Notes: a model not told the origin generated them from the letters alone. DNA of 64,000 nt from Pontibacter harenae (GCF_020907245.1 NZ_JAJJWH010000021.1:1-64000), one strand, 5' to 3'; shown: positions 9,283-19,136, numbered from the stretch's first letter. A program made the numbers and translations.

Positions 9283-12200
9283 ATGGAAATTAATTTAAAA
9301 TACCTATTCTCATGGGTAGCCAGGAGAGCTTTGTTCGGCCTTCTGCTTCAACTATCCATACTTTCCGTAGCTTTAGCTGCAGATGACGGGAGTAGTGGTC
9401 AAAGTGTTAAAGATACGAAAATCACGCTCAATCTTACAAATGCCTCTCTTGGGGAATTCATAAAACGGGTAGAAGCCACAACCCCTTTCAAGTTCACTTT
9501 TGACGAGCAGGAAGTGCTCCAGCAAAAAGTTCTCATTACCATAAAAGCGGAGAACGAGGCAATAGAAAAGGTGCTCGTGCGGATTGCAGCTAACACACTC
9601 CTCGAATTTAAACAAACGAACAAAAATATACATGTCAGGGTTAGGAAAATTTCCAGCCCAGGGGCAGGCATTGTGCCCGCTGCAAAACCACAGGTTGCCG
9701 TAGCGGTTTCAGGCAGAGTGGTTGATGAAAAAGGAGAGGGACTGCCTGGAGTAACTGTAGTGGAAAAAGGAACAACAAACGGCACAACAGCAGATTATGA
9801 AGGCAATTTTACATTGAACGTATCTGATGGTAACGGTATATTGGTTATTTCTTACATTGGTTATCAGCCGCAGGAGGTGCCCATCAATAATCGCGCTTTC
9901 ATCAATGCAACACTTACAACTGATGCAAAGGCGCTGAAAGAGGTAGTCGTTATTGGTTATGGCGCTGTGAATAGAGAAGACTTAACAGGTTCTATTTCAT
10001 CTGTTGGCAGCGAAGAAATACAGGAAATGGCGGTAGCCCGCGTCGATCAGGCGCTTATTGGAAAGGCTGCTGGCGTGCAAGTTTCACCTGTGTCAGGAGC
10101 ACCTGGCGCTTCTCCTCAGATCAGGATCAGGGGTATTGGGAGTATTTCAGCAGGATCAGGCCCTCTGTACATCGTGGATGGCTTTCCTACAGACAATATA
10201 GAAACCCTGAGTCCAAATGACATTGAGAGCCTCGACATACTTAAAGACGCCTCTGCTACCGCTATTTATGGTTCTCGTGGGGCTAACGGGGTTATCATTA
10301 TCAAAACAAAAAGAGGAAGTGAGGGTAAAACTAACATTACCTTCGATACCTATACTGGTTGGCAGCAGGTGTCGAAGGTGCCTGAAATGATGAATTCTAG
10401 GCAGATGGCGCAGTACTTTTACGATGGGGTTCGCAACAAGATGATGGACCAGGGAAGAGATGTGTCTGGAGATCCGAGAACATGGTACCAGCCAGTGCCC
10501 GATATTGTGTTGGATGTTCTGGAAGGGCGCAACACGTACGATGTAGATGCGCTTGATGAGGTGCTGCGCGTAGCACCTCAACAGCAGTATCAAGTATCAG
10601 CCACTGGGGGTACTGAGAATATGAAATACGCCTTGAGTGGGGAATACTTTAATCAGGAAGGTATCGTGATAAACAGCGATTTTGAACGATACTCCTTCAG
10701 AGCCAATGTCGACGCGAAACTTTCAAAGAAATTGAATGTTAGAGTAAGTCTTAACCCATCTTTCACAGACCGAAACATGGTGAGCGCAAGTGGCCATGCC
10801 TCTGACCCTACAGACGAAAGTATTATCGGTACAGCGCTGACTGCGCCGAACTACTTCCCGCTGTTAAATGAAAACGGAGAGTACTTTGTTTTTAACGGCT
10901 ATGCTGCGGTAGCAAACATCCAGAACCCTCTTGCAATTGCACGCGAAATAACCTCAAATGAGAAGAGAACCAGGTTCCTAGGAAACATAAACACAGAGTA
11001 CGAGATACTGCCAGCGTTAAAGCTTAATATTTTACTCGGGGCGAGTATTATGAACACCAAGTCAATGCGGTTCAAGCCGCAGCTCCCTGTCTTTTTCAAC
11101 GGGCTTGCTTCGGGGCGCGATGAAGCTTCTTTGAATACTAACTGGCTTGCAGAATATACATTAAATTATAATAAAAGCTTTGGCAACCACAACTTATCTG
11201 GAGTGGCTGGGTTTACTTCTCAAAGAGACCTGTACGAGTCTAACTTTTTGTTCAGCAACAGGTATCCTAACAACCTGGTGCCTACTTTAAGCGCCGCTAG
11301 CGGTCTTATTACCGACGGCTCTTCCGTAAGAGAAGAATGGTCGTTGCTTTCGTACTTAGGGCGGGTAAACTATAACTACAAAAGCAAATATTATGTAACA
11401 GCTGCAATTCGTACCGATGGCTCATCCCGTTTCGGTTCGGAGAATAAATGGGGTTTGTTTCCTTCTATGGCATTGGCTTGGCGCGTGTCTGATGAGGAAT
11501 TCCTGAAAGATGTTGGCTTCCTGAGTGAACTGAAACTCAGAACGAGCTATGGCGAGACAGGTAACAACAACATCGGCAACTATGAACACTTTGCCACTAT
11601 AAATTATATAAAGTATCCGCTTGGAGGAGTGGCGGTAGGTGGGTTTGGGCAGCAAAGGCTCGCTAACCCTGGATTGACATGGGAAAAGCAAAAACAGCTG
11701 AACGCTGGTGTTGACCTTTCATTCTTTAACAGTAGGCTTAGCTTAATAGTGGACCATTTCCAATCTAGGAATACTGACCTGTTATTAAATGTTAATGTTC
11801 CGAGCATTACAGGTTACAGTAATTCGCTACAAAACATCGGCGAAGTTAAAAATACAGGATGGGAATTTGTATTGAACACAGTAAATATCGACAAAGGTTT
11901 TGGGTGGACAACGGATTTCAACCTTTCTACTTACCGAAATGAAGTAGTGAAATTAGGACCTGAAGGCGATCCTATATATGCTGGACAGGGAGGTGGCGGA
12001 AGCCATATTACCATGATCGGCCAGCCCATTGGGATGTTTTATGGATGGCTGACAGATGGCGTTTTCCTCAATCAAGCTGATGTGGATAGAGGTCCAGTTT
12101 ATAATCCAAATGGCTCCGACCGCTCCCGTCCAGGAGATATCAAATTTGTAGATATAAGTGGTCCTGATGGTGTGCCTGATGGAATCATCGACAGTTTTGA

Positions 12201-12732
12201 TAAAACTATCATGGGGTCTCCTTATCCTGATTTTTACTACGGCATGACCAATCGCTTTACCTACAAAAACATCAGCCTGAGCATTGGCCTTCAGGGCACG
12301 CAAGGCAATGAAGTACTTAGTCTGTCAAGAAGAACTATCGCAAACGGAAGAGGTCGCTTCAGGCAGTTAGCTGACATGTTTGACTACTGGAAATCTGAAG
12401 AAGAACCTGGTGATGGTAAAACGCCAAGACCAAACGATGCCGCTACTGGAAATAACCGCGGCCAATGGAGCCAACACTTCCTTACGCCTGGTTCATACCT
12501 TCGCATCAACAACATCTCTTTAGGTTACTTGTTCCCTGAGCAGATTTCTCAAAAACTCATGCTGAGCAACCTTCGGGTGTACGTAAATGCCACTAATCCA
12601 TTCCTATTCACAAAAAACACAGGCTTCAATCCAGATGTCAGCAACAGCTCTAGCTCTTTAACGCCAGGAGTTGATCTTAATGATTATCCTTTACCTAAGA
12701 GCCTGATTATAGGCCTTAATGTTTCTTTCTAA
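9283..12732 (+). CDS. susC: SusC/RagA-type TonB-dependent receptor with N-terminal STN domain
   Basis: Outer-membrane glycan importer of 1149 aa from the ATG at 9283. An upstream in-frame ATG at 9220 exists, but only the 9283 start puts the signal peptide (LFGLLLQLSILSVALA) at the N-terminus. Domains in order are an STN signalling domain (about 47-120, ITLNLTNASLGEFIKRVE), a carboxypeptidase-D-like domain (about 144-222, GEGLPGVTVVEKGT), a plug (about 230-360, with IRIRGIGS, PLYIVDGFP and SATAIYGSRGANGVIIIKT), and a long beta-barrel ending VSF. The STN domain is the part that contacts FecR in FecA-like signalling, which fits the adjacent sigma/FecR genes. SusD follows after 28 bp. Confidence 0.95.
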   Translation: MEINLKYLFSWVARRALFGLLLQLSILSVALAADDGSSGQSVKDTKITLNLTNASLGEFIKRVEATTPFKFTFDEQEVLQQKVLITIKAENEAIEKVLVRIAANTLLEFKQTNKNIHVRVRKISSPGAGIVPAAKPQVAVAVSGRVVDEKGEGLPGVTVVEKGTTNGTTADYEGNFTLNVSDGNGILVISYIGYQPQEVPINNRAFINATLTTDAKALKEVVVIGYGAVNREDLTGSISSVGSEEIQEMAVARVDQALIGKAAGVQVSPVSGAPGASPQIRIRGIGSISAGSGPLYIVDGFPTDNIETLSPNDIESLDILKDASATAIYGSRGANGVIIIKTKRGSEGKTNITFDTYTGWQQVSKVPEMMNSRQMAQYFYDGVRNKMMDQGRDVSGDPRTWYQPVPDIVLDVLEGRNTYDVDALDEVLRVAPQQQYQVSATGGTENMKYALSGEYFNQEGIVINSDFERYSFRANVDAKLSKKLNVRVSLNPSFTDRNMVSASGHASDPTDESIIGTALTAPNYFPLLNENGEYFVFNGYAAVANIQNPLAIAREITSNEKRTRFLGNINTEYEILPALKLNILLGASIMNTKSMRFKPQLPVFFNGLASGRDEASLNTNWLAEYTLNYNKSFGNHNLSGVAGFTSQRDLYESNFLFSNRYPNNLVPTLSAASGLITDGSSVREEWSLLSYLGRVNYNYKSKYYVTAAIRTDGSSRFGSENKWGLFPSMALAWRVSDEEFLKDVGFLSELKLRTSYGETGNNNIGNYEHFATINYIKYPLGGVAVGGFGQQRLANPGLTWEKQKQLNAGVDLSFFNSRLSLIVDHFQSRNTDLLLNVNVPSITGYSNSLQNIGEVKNTGWEFVLNTVNIDKGFGWTTDFNLSTYRNEVVKLGPEGDPIYAGQGGGGSHITMIGQPIGMFYGWLTDGVFLNQADVDRGPVYNPNGSDRSRPGDIKFVDISGPDGVPDGIIDSFDKTIMGSPYPDFYYGMTNRFTYKNISLSIGLQGTQGNEVLSLSRRTIANGRGRFRQLADMFDYWKSEEEPGDGKTPRPNDAATGNNRGQWSQHFLTPGSYLRINNISLGYLFPEQISQKLMLSNLRVYVNATNPFLFTKNTGFNPDVSNSSSSLTPGVDLNDYPLPKSLIIGLNVSF

Positions 12733-12760
12733 AGTATAGGGCGTTAATTAAAACAACAGC

Positions 12761-14197
12761 ATGAAAAAGATACAAATAACTATAGCATTAGCATCTCTTT
12801 TAATGGTATCGTGCGAAAAGGAATTTATAGAAAAGAATCCTGTGTCTACAGTGAGTGTGGATGTTCTGTATAAGACTGACAAGGACTTTAATGATGCCAC
12901 TATTGGCGTTTACAACTCTCTTCAGGCGCAGTACCAGAACTTCTGGCATTTCGGTGATTTGCGGGGTGATGACTCGTGGCAGGAAGTAGCACAGCAGCAG
13001 ACGCAGGTGAGGGTAGACAACTTTACCTTAGATAACAACGAGGGGGTGCTGGTAAGCGCCTGGAGCAATTACTACCAAGCTATTAACCGTGCAAATTCTA
13101 TTTTAGTACAGATAAATGAAGCAGATCCTGATGTTGTCGTAAACAAAGATTTATACACAGGAGAGGCAAAGTTTCTTAGGGCACTTGCTTATTTTGACTT
13201 GGTAAGAATATTTGGGGATGTTCCAATTGTTACAAGGCCTCTCTCAATTTCAGAAGCATATAAATTTGGAAGGGAAAGCGTTGATAAAGTATATGAAGAG
13301 GTTATCATACAAGATTTGATGGAGGCAGAAGCTAATTTGCCTAATAACTATGCAGGCACAAATTTGGGCAGGGCAACAAAAGGAGCTGCAAAGGCGCTTT
13401 TAGGTAAAGTATACCTAACACGAGGGGACTTTCCGAACGCTGAGGCTAAGCTACAGGAGGTTACTACCATGGGGTATTCCCTTCTGGAAAATTACAACGA
13501 CCTGTTTGACTATACTAAAGATGAGCACCACAGCGAGTATATATTCGATATCGAATATGAAGAAGGATTAGGCGGAGAAGGAAGTGTGTTTACTAACCGT
13601 TTTTCTCCTCTTATTCCAGAAGTCACCAGATTTTATGGCATCACTGGCACTGTCAACGATATGAATTTTCCTACAGAAGAGCTCTTTTCTGTATTTGAGC
13701 CAGGAGACTTGCGGCAGGATGTAACGGCAGCAAGAGGCGTAACGGACCAGAATGGAAACTTTATACCCTTGCACAGCGGTAGATCTTCATTCACAAGAAA
13801 ATACATGACATCAGTAAGTACTGGTGAAGACAGCCGTGCAAACTGGAAAGTAATCCGTTATGCTGATGTTCTGCTAATGTATGCTGAGGCTTTAAATGAA
13901 AATGGCAAAACCCAGGAGGCCCTAGAGTATTTAAATCGGGTGCGTGAAAGAGCTGGATTGGCAGGGTATGAGAGTTTATCACAGTCAGAGGCAAGGGACA
14001 TGATATACCTAGAGCGAAGACTAGAGCTGTCTTTTGAGGGGCACAGGTGGTTTGACCTAGTGAGAACAGGCCAGGCTTATGACGTAATGGCTCAGTATGG
14101 TATGCAGCCTTACATGACACTTTTCCCAATTCCGCAAAGCCAAGTAAATTTAATTAATGACCGTTCTATTTTTCCACAAAACCCAGGATACGATTGA
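12761..14197 (+). CDS. susD: SusD/RagB-family glycan-binding lipoprotein
   Basis: A 478-aa outer-membrane lipoprotein. The signal peptide ends in the lipobox LMVSC, with the acylated cysteine at residue 18. The TPR-like SusD fold is indicated by NYYQAINRANSIL, GEAKFLRALAYFDLVRIFGDVP, KGAAKALLGKVYLTRGDFPNAE and the C-terminal RYADVLLMYAEALNE and RRLELSFEGHRWFDLVR. It pairs with the preceding SusC to capture oligosaccharides at the surface. It lies 28 bp after susC and is followed at once by a 56-bp perfect palindrome. Its ligand cannot be told from sequence. Confidence 0.95.
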   Translation: MKKIQITIALASLLMVSCEKEFIEKNPVSTVSVDVLYKTDKDFNDATIGVYNSLQAQYQNFWHFGDLRGDDSWQEVAQQQTQVRVDNFTLDNNEGVLVSAWSNYYQAINRANSILVQINEADPDVVVNKDLYTGEAKFLRALAYFDLVRIFGDVPIVTRPLSISEAYKFGRESVDKVYEEVIIQDLMEAEANLPNNYAGTNLGRATKGAAKALLGKVYLTRGDFPNAEAKLQEVTTMGYSLLENYNDLFDYTKDEHHSEYIFDIEYEEGLGGEGSVFTNRFSPLIPEVTRFYGITGTVNDMNFPTEELFSVFEPGDLRQDVTAARGVTDQNGNFIPLHSGRSSFTRKYMTSVSTGEDSRANWKVIRYADVLLMYAEALNENGKTQEALEYLNRVRERAGLAGYESLSQSEARDMIYLERRLELSFEGHRWFDLVRTGQAYDVMAQYGMQPYMTLFPIPQSQVNLINDRSIFPQNPGYD

Positions 14198-14203
14198 TCT
14201 AAC

Positions 14204-14259
14204 ATCCTGTGTCCATGCTGCTGGCAATAAATTTATTGCCAGCAGCATGGACACAGGAT
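14204..14259. terminator. 56-bp perfect palindrome after susD
   Basis: A 28+28 perfect inverted repeat with no spacer, starting ATCCTGTGTCC and centred on AATAAATTTATT. It begins seven bases after the susD stop codon. As RNA it would form a very stable 3' hairpin that could end transcription or protect the susCD message. No T-run follows, so intrinsic termination is uncertain, and its perfection is unusual. Confidence 0.6.
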
Positions 14260-14475
14260 TCATAAAGTTGGCTAAAGCAACCCGCAGCTTTCATGATAGA
14301 ACACGTCATCCGTACAACCAGCCAGCGTATTTAATCCTTTCCTTCCTCTACTACATTTAAGTATAGGGAAAAACTTGTTTTCTTCTGAATATACTAAATA
14401 GCTTCAAAGTAGCTGTACAATAAGCAATTTTGGAAGTAACAGCTGCTGGTTAATAACTTCTCAAATCATATTCTT

Positions 14476-16650
14476 ATGAAAAAAAAAATTTATTGCCTTG
14501 TCGTATTATTTGTTGGTTTGGGCCAGCTATGTCACTCCCAGAGTGTGGGTATACAGTACGATCGAAGTTTGCCTCAGGCAAAATATGCAGCTCAACAAAT
14601 AGAAGAGTCTCTTTTAGAAAAAGGATATACCTTAAAGGAAGATAAGGCAGAATACAAGCTAAAGCTTGTCGTAGACTCCTTAAAATTTGCGAGTGAGGCT
14701 TATAATATCGCTCCAGTAGGCAAAAGCATAACGATTACAGGGGGGGATGAAACAGGTTTAATCTATGGAAGCCTCTCGCTTGTGGAGGAGGTGCGAAACG
14801 GTGTTCCTCTGGCCAAAATTAAGGCAAGCAACGAAATCCCTAATTACCCTTTTCGTGCCATAAAGTTCGACTTACCTTGGGATACCTACCGCCATAGCTA
14901 TTCGCTTGATCAGCATATAGAAACTTGCCGCGACATTAACTATTGGAGAGAGTTCCTAGACATGATGGTAGCCAACCGCTTTAATGCACTTACGCTTTGG
15001 AACCTGCACCCCTACACGTATATGATTAAAGCGAAAAACTATCCAGAGGCAACACCCTTCAATGATGACGAGCTGAAAGAGTGGCAGGACCTGCACCATG
15101 CTATATTCAAAATGGCAAAGGAGCGCGGCATCGATACGTACCTAATTCCTTTCAACATCTTTGTTAGTCCTGAATTTGCGAAAGCACACAATGTGGCAAT
15201 GGATAATCTTGAACATCATTTTTTTGTAGAAGGTGATACCTCTGAGATTATAAAGCAGTACACGCGTGAGAGTGTAATGCAGGTGCTGCAGGAGTATCCT
15301 GACCTAACAGGCTTTGGCCTTACCTTAGGTGAGGGAATGGGAGGCATGACTCCGCAGCAACGGGAAGAATGGATGAAAGAAACCATTATTGAAGGAATGC
15401 GCATGGCTAACCGCAAGTCTAAGCTTGTGCATAGGATCCCTTTTTCGAGCACAACAGGATCCTTGGGTATCACCAGTGTTGAAACCGAGCAACTTACACG
15501 CAAATCAATAGAGGAAGAAGGTAAACTCGATTTCCTAGAGGGACCCGTGTGGGCAGATCTGAAGTATAACTGGTCGCATGCTCACTCTACTCCAAAGCTG
15601 GTAAAGGTGCATGGTGGAAAACTCTATGACACCTATTTTAAACCTGAACCTCAAACTTATAAAGTTACCTGGACAGCACGCAACGAGGATTTCTTTTGCT
15701 TGCGCTGGGGAGTGCCTGATTTTGTAAGGGCGCATATTGCCACAAACAACCAATCATATGTGGGTGGGTATTTTATAGGGTCCGAAACTTATATACCTGC
15801 CAAAGATTACTTCACCAAAATAGACGGACCCGTAGATTGGAAGTATGCTTTTGAGCGACAGTGGTTATTCTATAAGCTATGGGGCAGATTGCTGTACAAC
15901 CCTGAAACACCAGATGCCTTTTTTAGGCAAGAGTTTGTGAGGAGGTATGGTAAAAAAGCCAGCCCTTTATTAGAGGCCTATGCGCTGGCAAGTACCACTC
16001 CTTTGCGTTTAGCCTCTTCTTATGACTTTACCTGGGATTTTACGCTCTACAGCGAAGGGTTTATGGCTCTTGACAACAAAATCAAAAGAGTAGAGTATAT
16101 TTCGGTAGACAGGCAAATTAACCAACCACCCACAGACCCCAATTATATGTCTGTACTGGATTATGTAACTACACAAATAGCAGGAGGCACTTTTGAAGCA
16201 GGCAAGGTTACACCTCCTGTGCTGGCGGGTATGTTGGAGCAGGACTGTAAAAAAGCTTTGAAGTTAGTAAAAGGTATAAAAGTAGCTGATGATAACTCCT
16301 TGATGTATGAAGTAGCAGATGTGAAGGCTTGGGCCAACCTGGGAATGTATTTTTCAGAAAAGCTGAAAGGGGCGGTGGCGCTTCAGATTTATCGTATGAG
16401 AGGCGGAGAGGAAAACAAGCAGAATGCGGTGAAACATCTTGAAAACTCACTGAAGTATTGGGACGAAGTAATTGCCATTACAGAACCTATCTATAACGAA
16501 ATGCCGCTAGTGCATTACAGTGAGCAGAGAGGTAACACAAAGGAGGAGATAGATCAGTTGCGTTTTCACTGGGTAAATCTGAGGCCAGAAGTGGCTAAAG
16601 ATATCGAGATAGCAAAATCCGCAACAGTAATTTCTATGAAATCACATTGA
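14476..16650 (+). CDS. Secreted glycoside-hydrolase-like protein, paralogue B
   Basis: A 724-aa protein with an Sec signal peptide (MKKKIYCLVVLFVGLGQLCHS). It is homologous along its length to the gene at 4172. Shared blocks include RAIKFDLPWDTYRH, LTLWNLHPY, MAKERGIDTYLIPFNIFVSPEF, YNWSHAHSTP, ARNEDFFCLRWG and YAFERQWLFYKLWGRLLYNPETPDA. The N-terminal domain (about 24-115) resembles the alpha/beta domain before GH20/GH67 barrels. After strand GFGLTL it reads GEGMGG, with Glu286 in a position fit for a catalytic acid. Paralogue A has Asp in the aligned position. It is the last gene of the PUL, 278 bp after susD. An exo-glycosidase role is likely, but the substrate is unknown. Confidence 0.7.
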   Translation: MKKKIYCLVVLFVGLGQLCHSQSVGIQYDRSLPQAKYAAQQIEESLLEKGYTLKEDKAEYKLKLVVDSLKFASEAYNIAPVGKSITITGGDETGLIYGSLSLVEEVRNGVPLAKIKASNEIPNYPFRAIKFDLPWDTYRHSYSLDQHIETCRDINYWREFLDMMVANRFNALTLWNLHPYTYMIKAKNYPEATPFNDDELKEWQDLHHAIFKMAKERGIDTYLIPFNIFVSPEFAKAHNVAMDNLEHHFFVEGDTSEIIKQYTRESVMQVLQEYPDLTGFGLTLGEGMGGMTPQQREEWMKETIIEGMRMANRKSKLVHRIPFSSTTGSLGITSVETEQLTRKSIEEEGKLDFLEGPVWADLKYNWSHAHSTPKLVKVHGGKLYDTYFKPEPQTYKVTWTARNEDFFCLRWGVPDFVRAHIATNNQSYVGGYFIGSETYIPAKDYFTKIDGPVDWKYAFERQWLFYKLWGRLLYNPETPDAFFRQEFVRRYGKKASPLLEAYALASTTPLRLASSYDFTWDFTLYSEGFMALDNKIKRVEYISVDRQINQPPTDPNYMSVLDYVTTQIAGGTFEAGKVTPPVLAGMLEQDCKKALKLVKGIKVADDNSLMYEVADVKAWANLGMYFSEKLKGAVALQIYRMRGGEENKQNAVKHLENSLKYWDEVIAITEPIYNEMPLVHYSEQRGNTKEEIDQLRFHWVNLRPEVAKDIEIAKSATVISMKSH

Positions 16651-17886
16651 CAGCTTTTGCACCAAATTAAGAGAAGGATACTGAGCGGGAATTATGTGTG
16701 AAGATCGGTAGATTATCGTCGTGAGCCTTGTCTTGATGTAGGATTAACAATTTAAATTGTCAACTTTTTACAGGATGAGTCACCATAACCAGCACCCGCT
16801 CCCGCAGCTTTCCGATCTTTCCTATCAGTTTCCCTTTTTAGAATTGCTCTGCAGTAAAGAGAATTGTGTTTTCCAATCAACTAAAATTAGTTACTGCTAC
16901 AATTACTATGGATACTAATAGTGGTTAACTCGGTAGAGCTATCCTCTGTTAACACCTCACCTTTAGCCTGCGGGGCGTCCTGAATTGGGCTAAGCCCCCG
17001 CAGGCTATTAGGAGGCCTGAAGAAGTTATAGTCCTCCATCCCTTTATCTATAATTTTTCTTACATCATCGATCTAATTGAAGAGAGAAACAATAGCAAAC
17101 TACTCCTGTAGATACTATAGTTAAACTAATAATAAAATCTACCTCTGTTTTCTAATCTAATTCCGTAAAACGGCCGTTTTAACGCTACAGAACTTGTTGC
17201 TCGATGTTGCCTTTGCCTGCTAACTGGCGTTGCTCTAAGCTGGAGGCAAACCAAATCGAAATCAACCCATTCCAAACCAAGAGCAACCAGTTTGAGCAAC
17301 CTTTTCCAAACCCTTTGCAACCGAAACCAAACATTTCCAACCAAGATCAACTGGTTTTTGGCGGTCTGGAATACCTCCATTAAATGGGACAGAATCCGTA
17401 GCTGTTGGCAATTCCCTAAAGTGCCCGATACGTTGAGTTTCTGACTTCAGCATATTCCCGTTTTGCCATCTCTAAAATCAAAAGAAAACTATCATATCCG
17501 AGAGGAGTAAATGATACGGGATGAAGATAGGCTGTGCAAAGGCAGTAAGTGCACAAATGGTTTGCTAGGGTTTTAAAATGATGTTTGAAACGGTTTGCTA
17601 TAGGTCTGGTTTGCTACATGCTTGAATCTAAAAGCCGTTGCGGTAAAGCTATGTTTTAAGAAGAGAAGTCCTTGGATATGTGTATTTATGGCAGTTATGC
17701 GAAGAAGCAAACAGCTTAATACATCCGTACCACTGTTTACAACCCGTAATAAACAATTTCAAACAGGTATCCCTCTAAAATCAAACCTTTTCAAACACGT
17801 ATCCGCTTGTTTCAGCGCACCTGGACCAGGTGTGGAACTAAAGATACACTGGATACCGGAACACTATAAAGCATATGTGCATATTA
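16651..17886. other. Repeat-rich intergenic region, no convincing gene
   Basis: About 1.2 kb between the PUL and the hsdM remnant. It contains a 12-bp-stem inverted repeat (16964-17007), a 16-bp palindrome TAAAACGGCCGTTTTA (17166-17181) and a CCAAA-rich tract (about 17240-17360). It also has three copies of GGTTTGCTA (17559, 17592, 17609) and a 16-bp near-repeat TTTCAAACAnGTATCC at 17757-17772 and 17789-17804. ORFs here look like repeats translated by chance. It may be the decayed edge of a mobile region. Confidence 0.5.
16964..17007. repeat. Inverted repeat, 12-bp GC-rich stem
   Basis: TAGCCTGCGGGG at 16964-16975 pairs perfectly with CCCCGCAGGCTA at 16996-17007 across a 20-base loop. It stands out from its AT-rich surroundings. 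It is about 310 bp past the last PUL gene and has no T-run, so it may be a structured RNA or a REP-like element rather than a terminator. Confidence 0.6.
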
Positions 17887-17924
17887 AATAAGGGCAAGCC
17901 ATATTGGTCAGGCTTGCCCTTATT
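17887..17924. terminator. Hairpin terminator downstream of hsdM remnant
   Basis: AATAAGGGCAAGCC at 17887-17900 pairs perfectly with GGCTTGCCCTTATT at 17911-17924 around a 10-base loop. It lies about 90 bp beyond the end of the minus-strand hsdM remnant, where a terminator would be expected. The symmetrical stem could act on both strands. Confidence 0.65.
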
Positions 17925-18017
17925 GACAAATTCAAATTAATGTCTTTATCTCAAAGCTTATCAAGCTTAAGAGTTGGTATATTTATTAAGCACCTACGCT
18001 TTTTTTCCAGTTTTTGG

Positions 18018-19037
18018 CTAAAACAGGTTTCTTGAAGCTGGTTTCACCGTTCGAAGTTTCACCTGAGTAGTGGCAGAATTTCTCGGCAAAGTTCTCATTC
18101 TTATACTTGCTCCAGGTTTGATAATGTTGAATGGCGGGTTCATGAGTGCGTAGTCGGCCTTCAGGTCGGGGAAGCGGTCTTGCAGCAGCGAGTCGCCCAG
18201 CTTCACGTCGGAGGAGAGGTTGCGCAGCAGCAGGTTCATTTTACAGAGGCGCAGCGTGCCTTCGTAGCGCTCCTGCCCGTAAATGGAAATATCGTTTTTG
18301 TCGCCGCCGTGCGCCTGCAGAAACTTGAGGCTCTGCACAAACATACCACCCGAACCGCAGGCCAGGTCCATGATGCGGCCCTTGAGCGGCTCCAGCATCT
18401 CCACGAGCAAACGCACCACTGAGCCTGGCGTGAAGAATTGCCCCGCACCGGAGCCTTCGGCCATGGCAAACTTGCCGATGTAGTACTCATACACGCGGCC
18501 GTAGATGTCAGATTCCGGATTGTTTATCTCGGAGAACTTCTCTTTTGAGAACAGGTTGATGAGCCCTGCTACCTGCGTAGGGGAGAGCGGGCTCTTCACG
18601 AAGATTGGCTCCAGCACGCCTTTGTAGTCGGGGTTGCGCTTGCTCAGGATCTCGTCTATCAGCACAAAAGCCTGATCCACCTTCACCTTGATGTCATCCT
18701 GCTCAGCGTTCTCGCGCAGGTATTCCCAGGTGGCTTCTTTGGGTAGTCGGTACACGTTCTTTACCTGGTACTCCAGCTCGTCTTCTAAGACCTCCGTTTG
18801 CTGGTGCTGTTCTATGTTATAGTAGTCGCTTTTAGGGTCTGCAAAAGACTGTTCTATCTCTTGCTTTCGTATCTCGTAGCGCTCGGATAGATGCTTTAGG
18901 AACAGTAGCGAAAGCACGTAGTCTTTGTACTGGTTCTCGGCTACAGCGCCGCGCAATTCGTTGGCGGCGTTCCAGAGTTCGTTTTCAAAATCAATGTCCG
19001 CCTTTGCTTTGGCAGAGAGGGTAGTGTTCTTCGGCAT
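18018..19037 (-). pseudogene. hsdM: Truncated type I restriction-modification methyltransferase subunit (hsdM remnant)
   Basis: The first about 305 residues read as a good HsdM. The N-terminal helical domain (LWNAANELRGAVAENQYKDYVLSLLFLK) is followed by the N6-adenine methylase fold with AdoMet motif DLACGSGGMF and catalytic motif NPPF. Just after NPPFN the sequence departs from the family and stops within about 35 codons, far short of the usual roughly 500 aa. Another frame then reads WSKYKNENFAEKFCHYSGE and onward to TAA near 17990, which looks like the tail of another protein. A deletion joining two genes is the simplest explanation. There is no hsdS or hsdR nearby. The fragment is visibly more GC-rich than its surroundings. 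Activity is unlikely. Confidence 0.8.
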
Positions 19038-19074
19038 GTAAACTGTTTGGTGTTTAAACGTAGGGGTAAGGTAA

Positions 19075-19082
19075 CAAAATTA
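19075..19082 (-). promoter_or_regulatory. Candidate -7 box for hsdM remnant
   Basis: The minus strand reads TAATTTTG, matching the Bacteroidota TAnnTTTG box, about 38 bp before the hsdM start codon. No clear -33 element was identified. Confidence 0.45.
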
Positions 19083-19136
19083 CAGCTAAAAGTAGAGGAG
19101 GTGATATAGAAATATTCGAATGTCCTATAAAACAGG

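Noticed and set aside
14157..14360. 67-codon ORF overlapping the end of susD and the 56-bp palindrome
   Set aside because: Its sequence is mostly the palindrome translated, and it overlaps a confident gene.
17126..17453. Two overlapping minus-strand ORFs in the CCAAA-rich tract
   Set aside because: They translate the repetitive tract in two frames, with low-complexity peptide.
17622..17891. 89-codon ORF ending exactly at the 17887 hairpin
   Set aside because: The fit to the hairpin is attractive, but the composition follows the local repeats and no family or start signal is visible.
18146..18490. Several 60-84 codon ORFs inside hsdM
   Set aside because: Shadow frames of a GC-rich gene, where stop codons are scarce.
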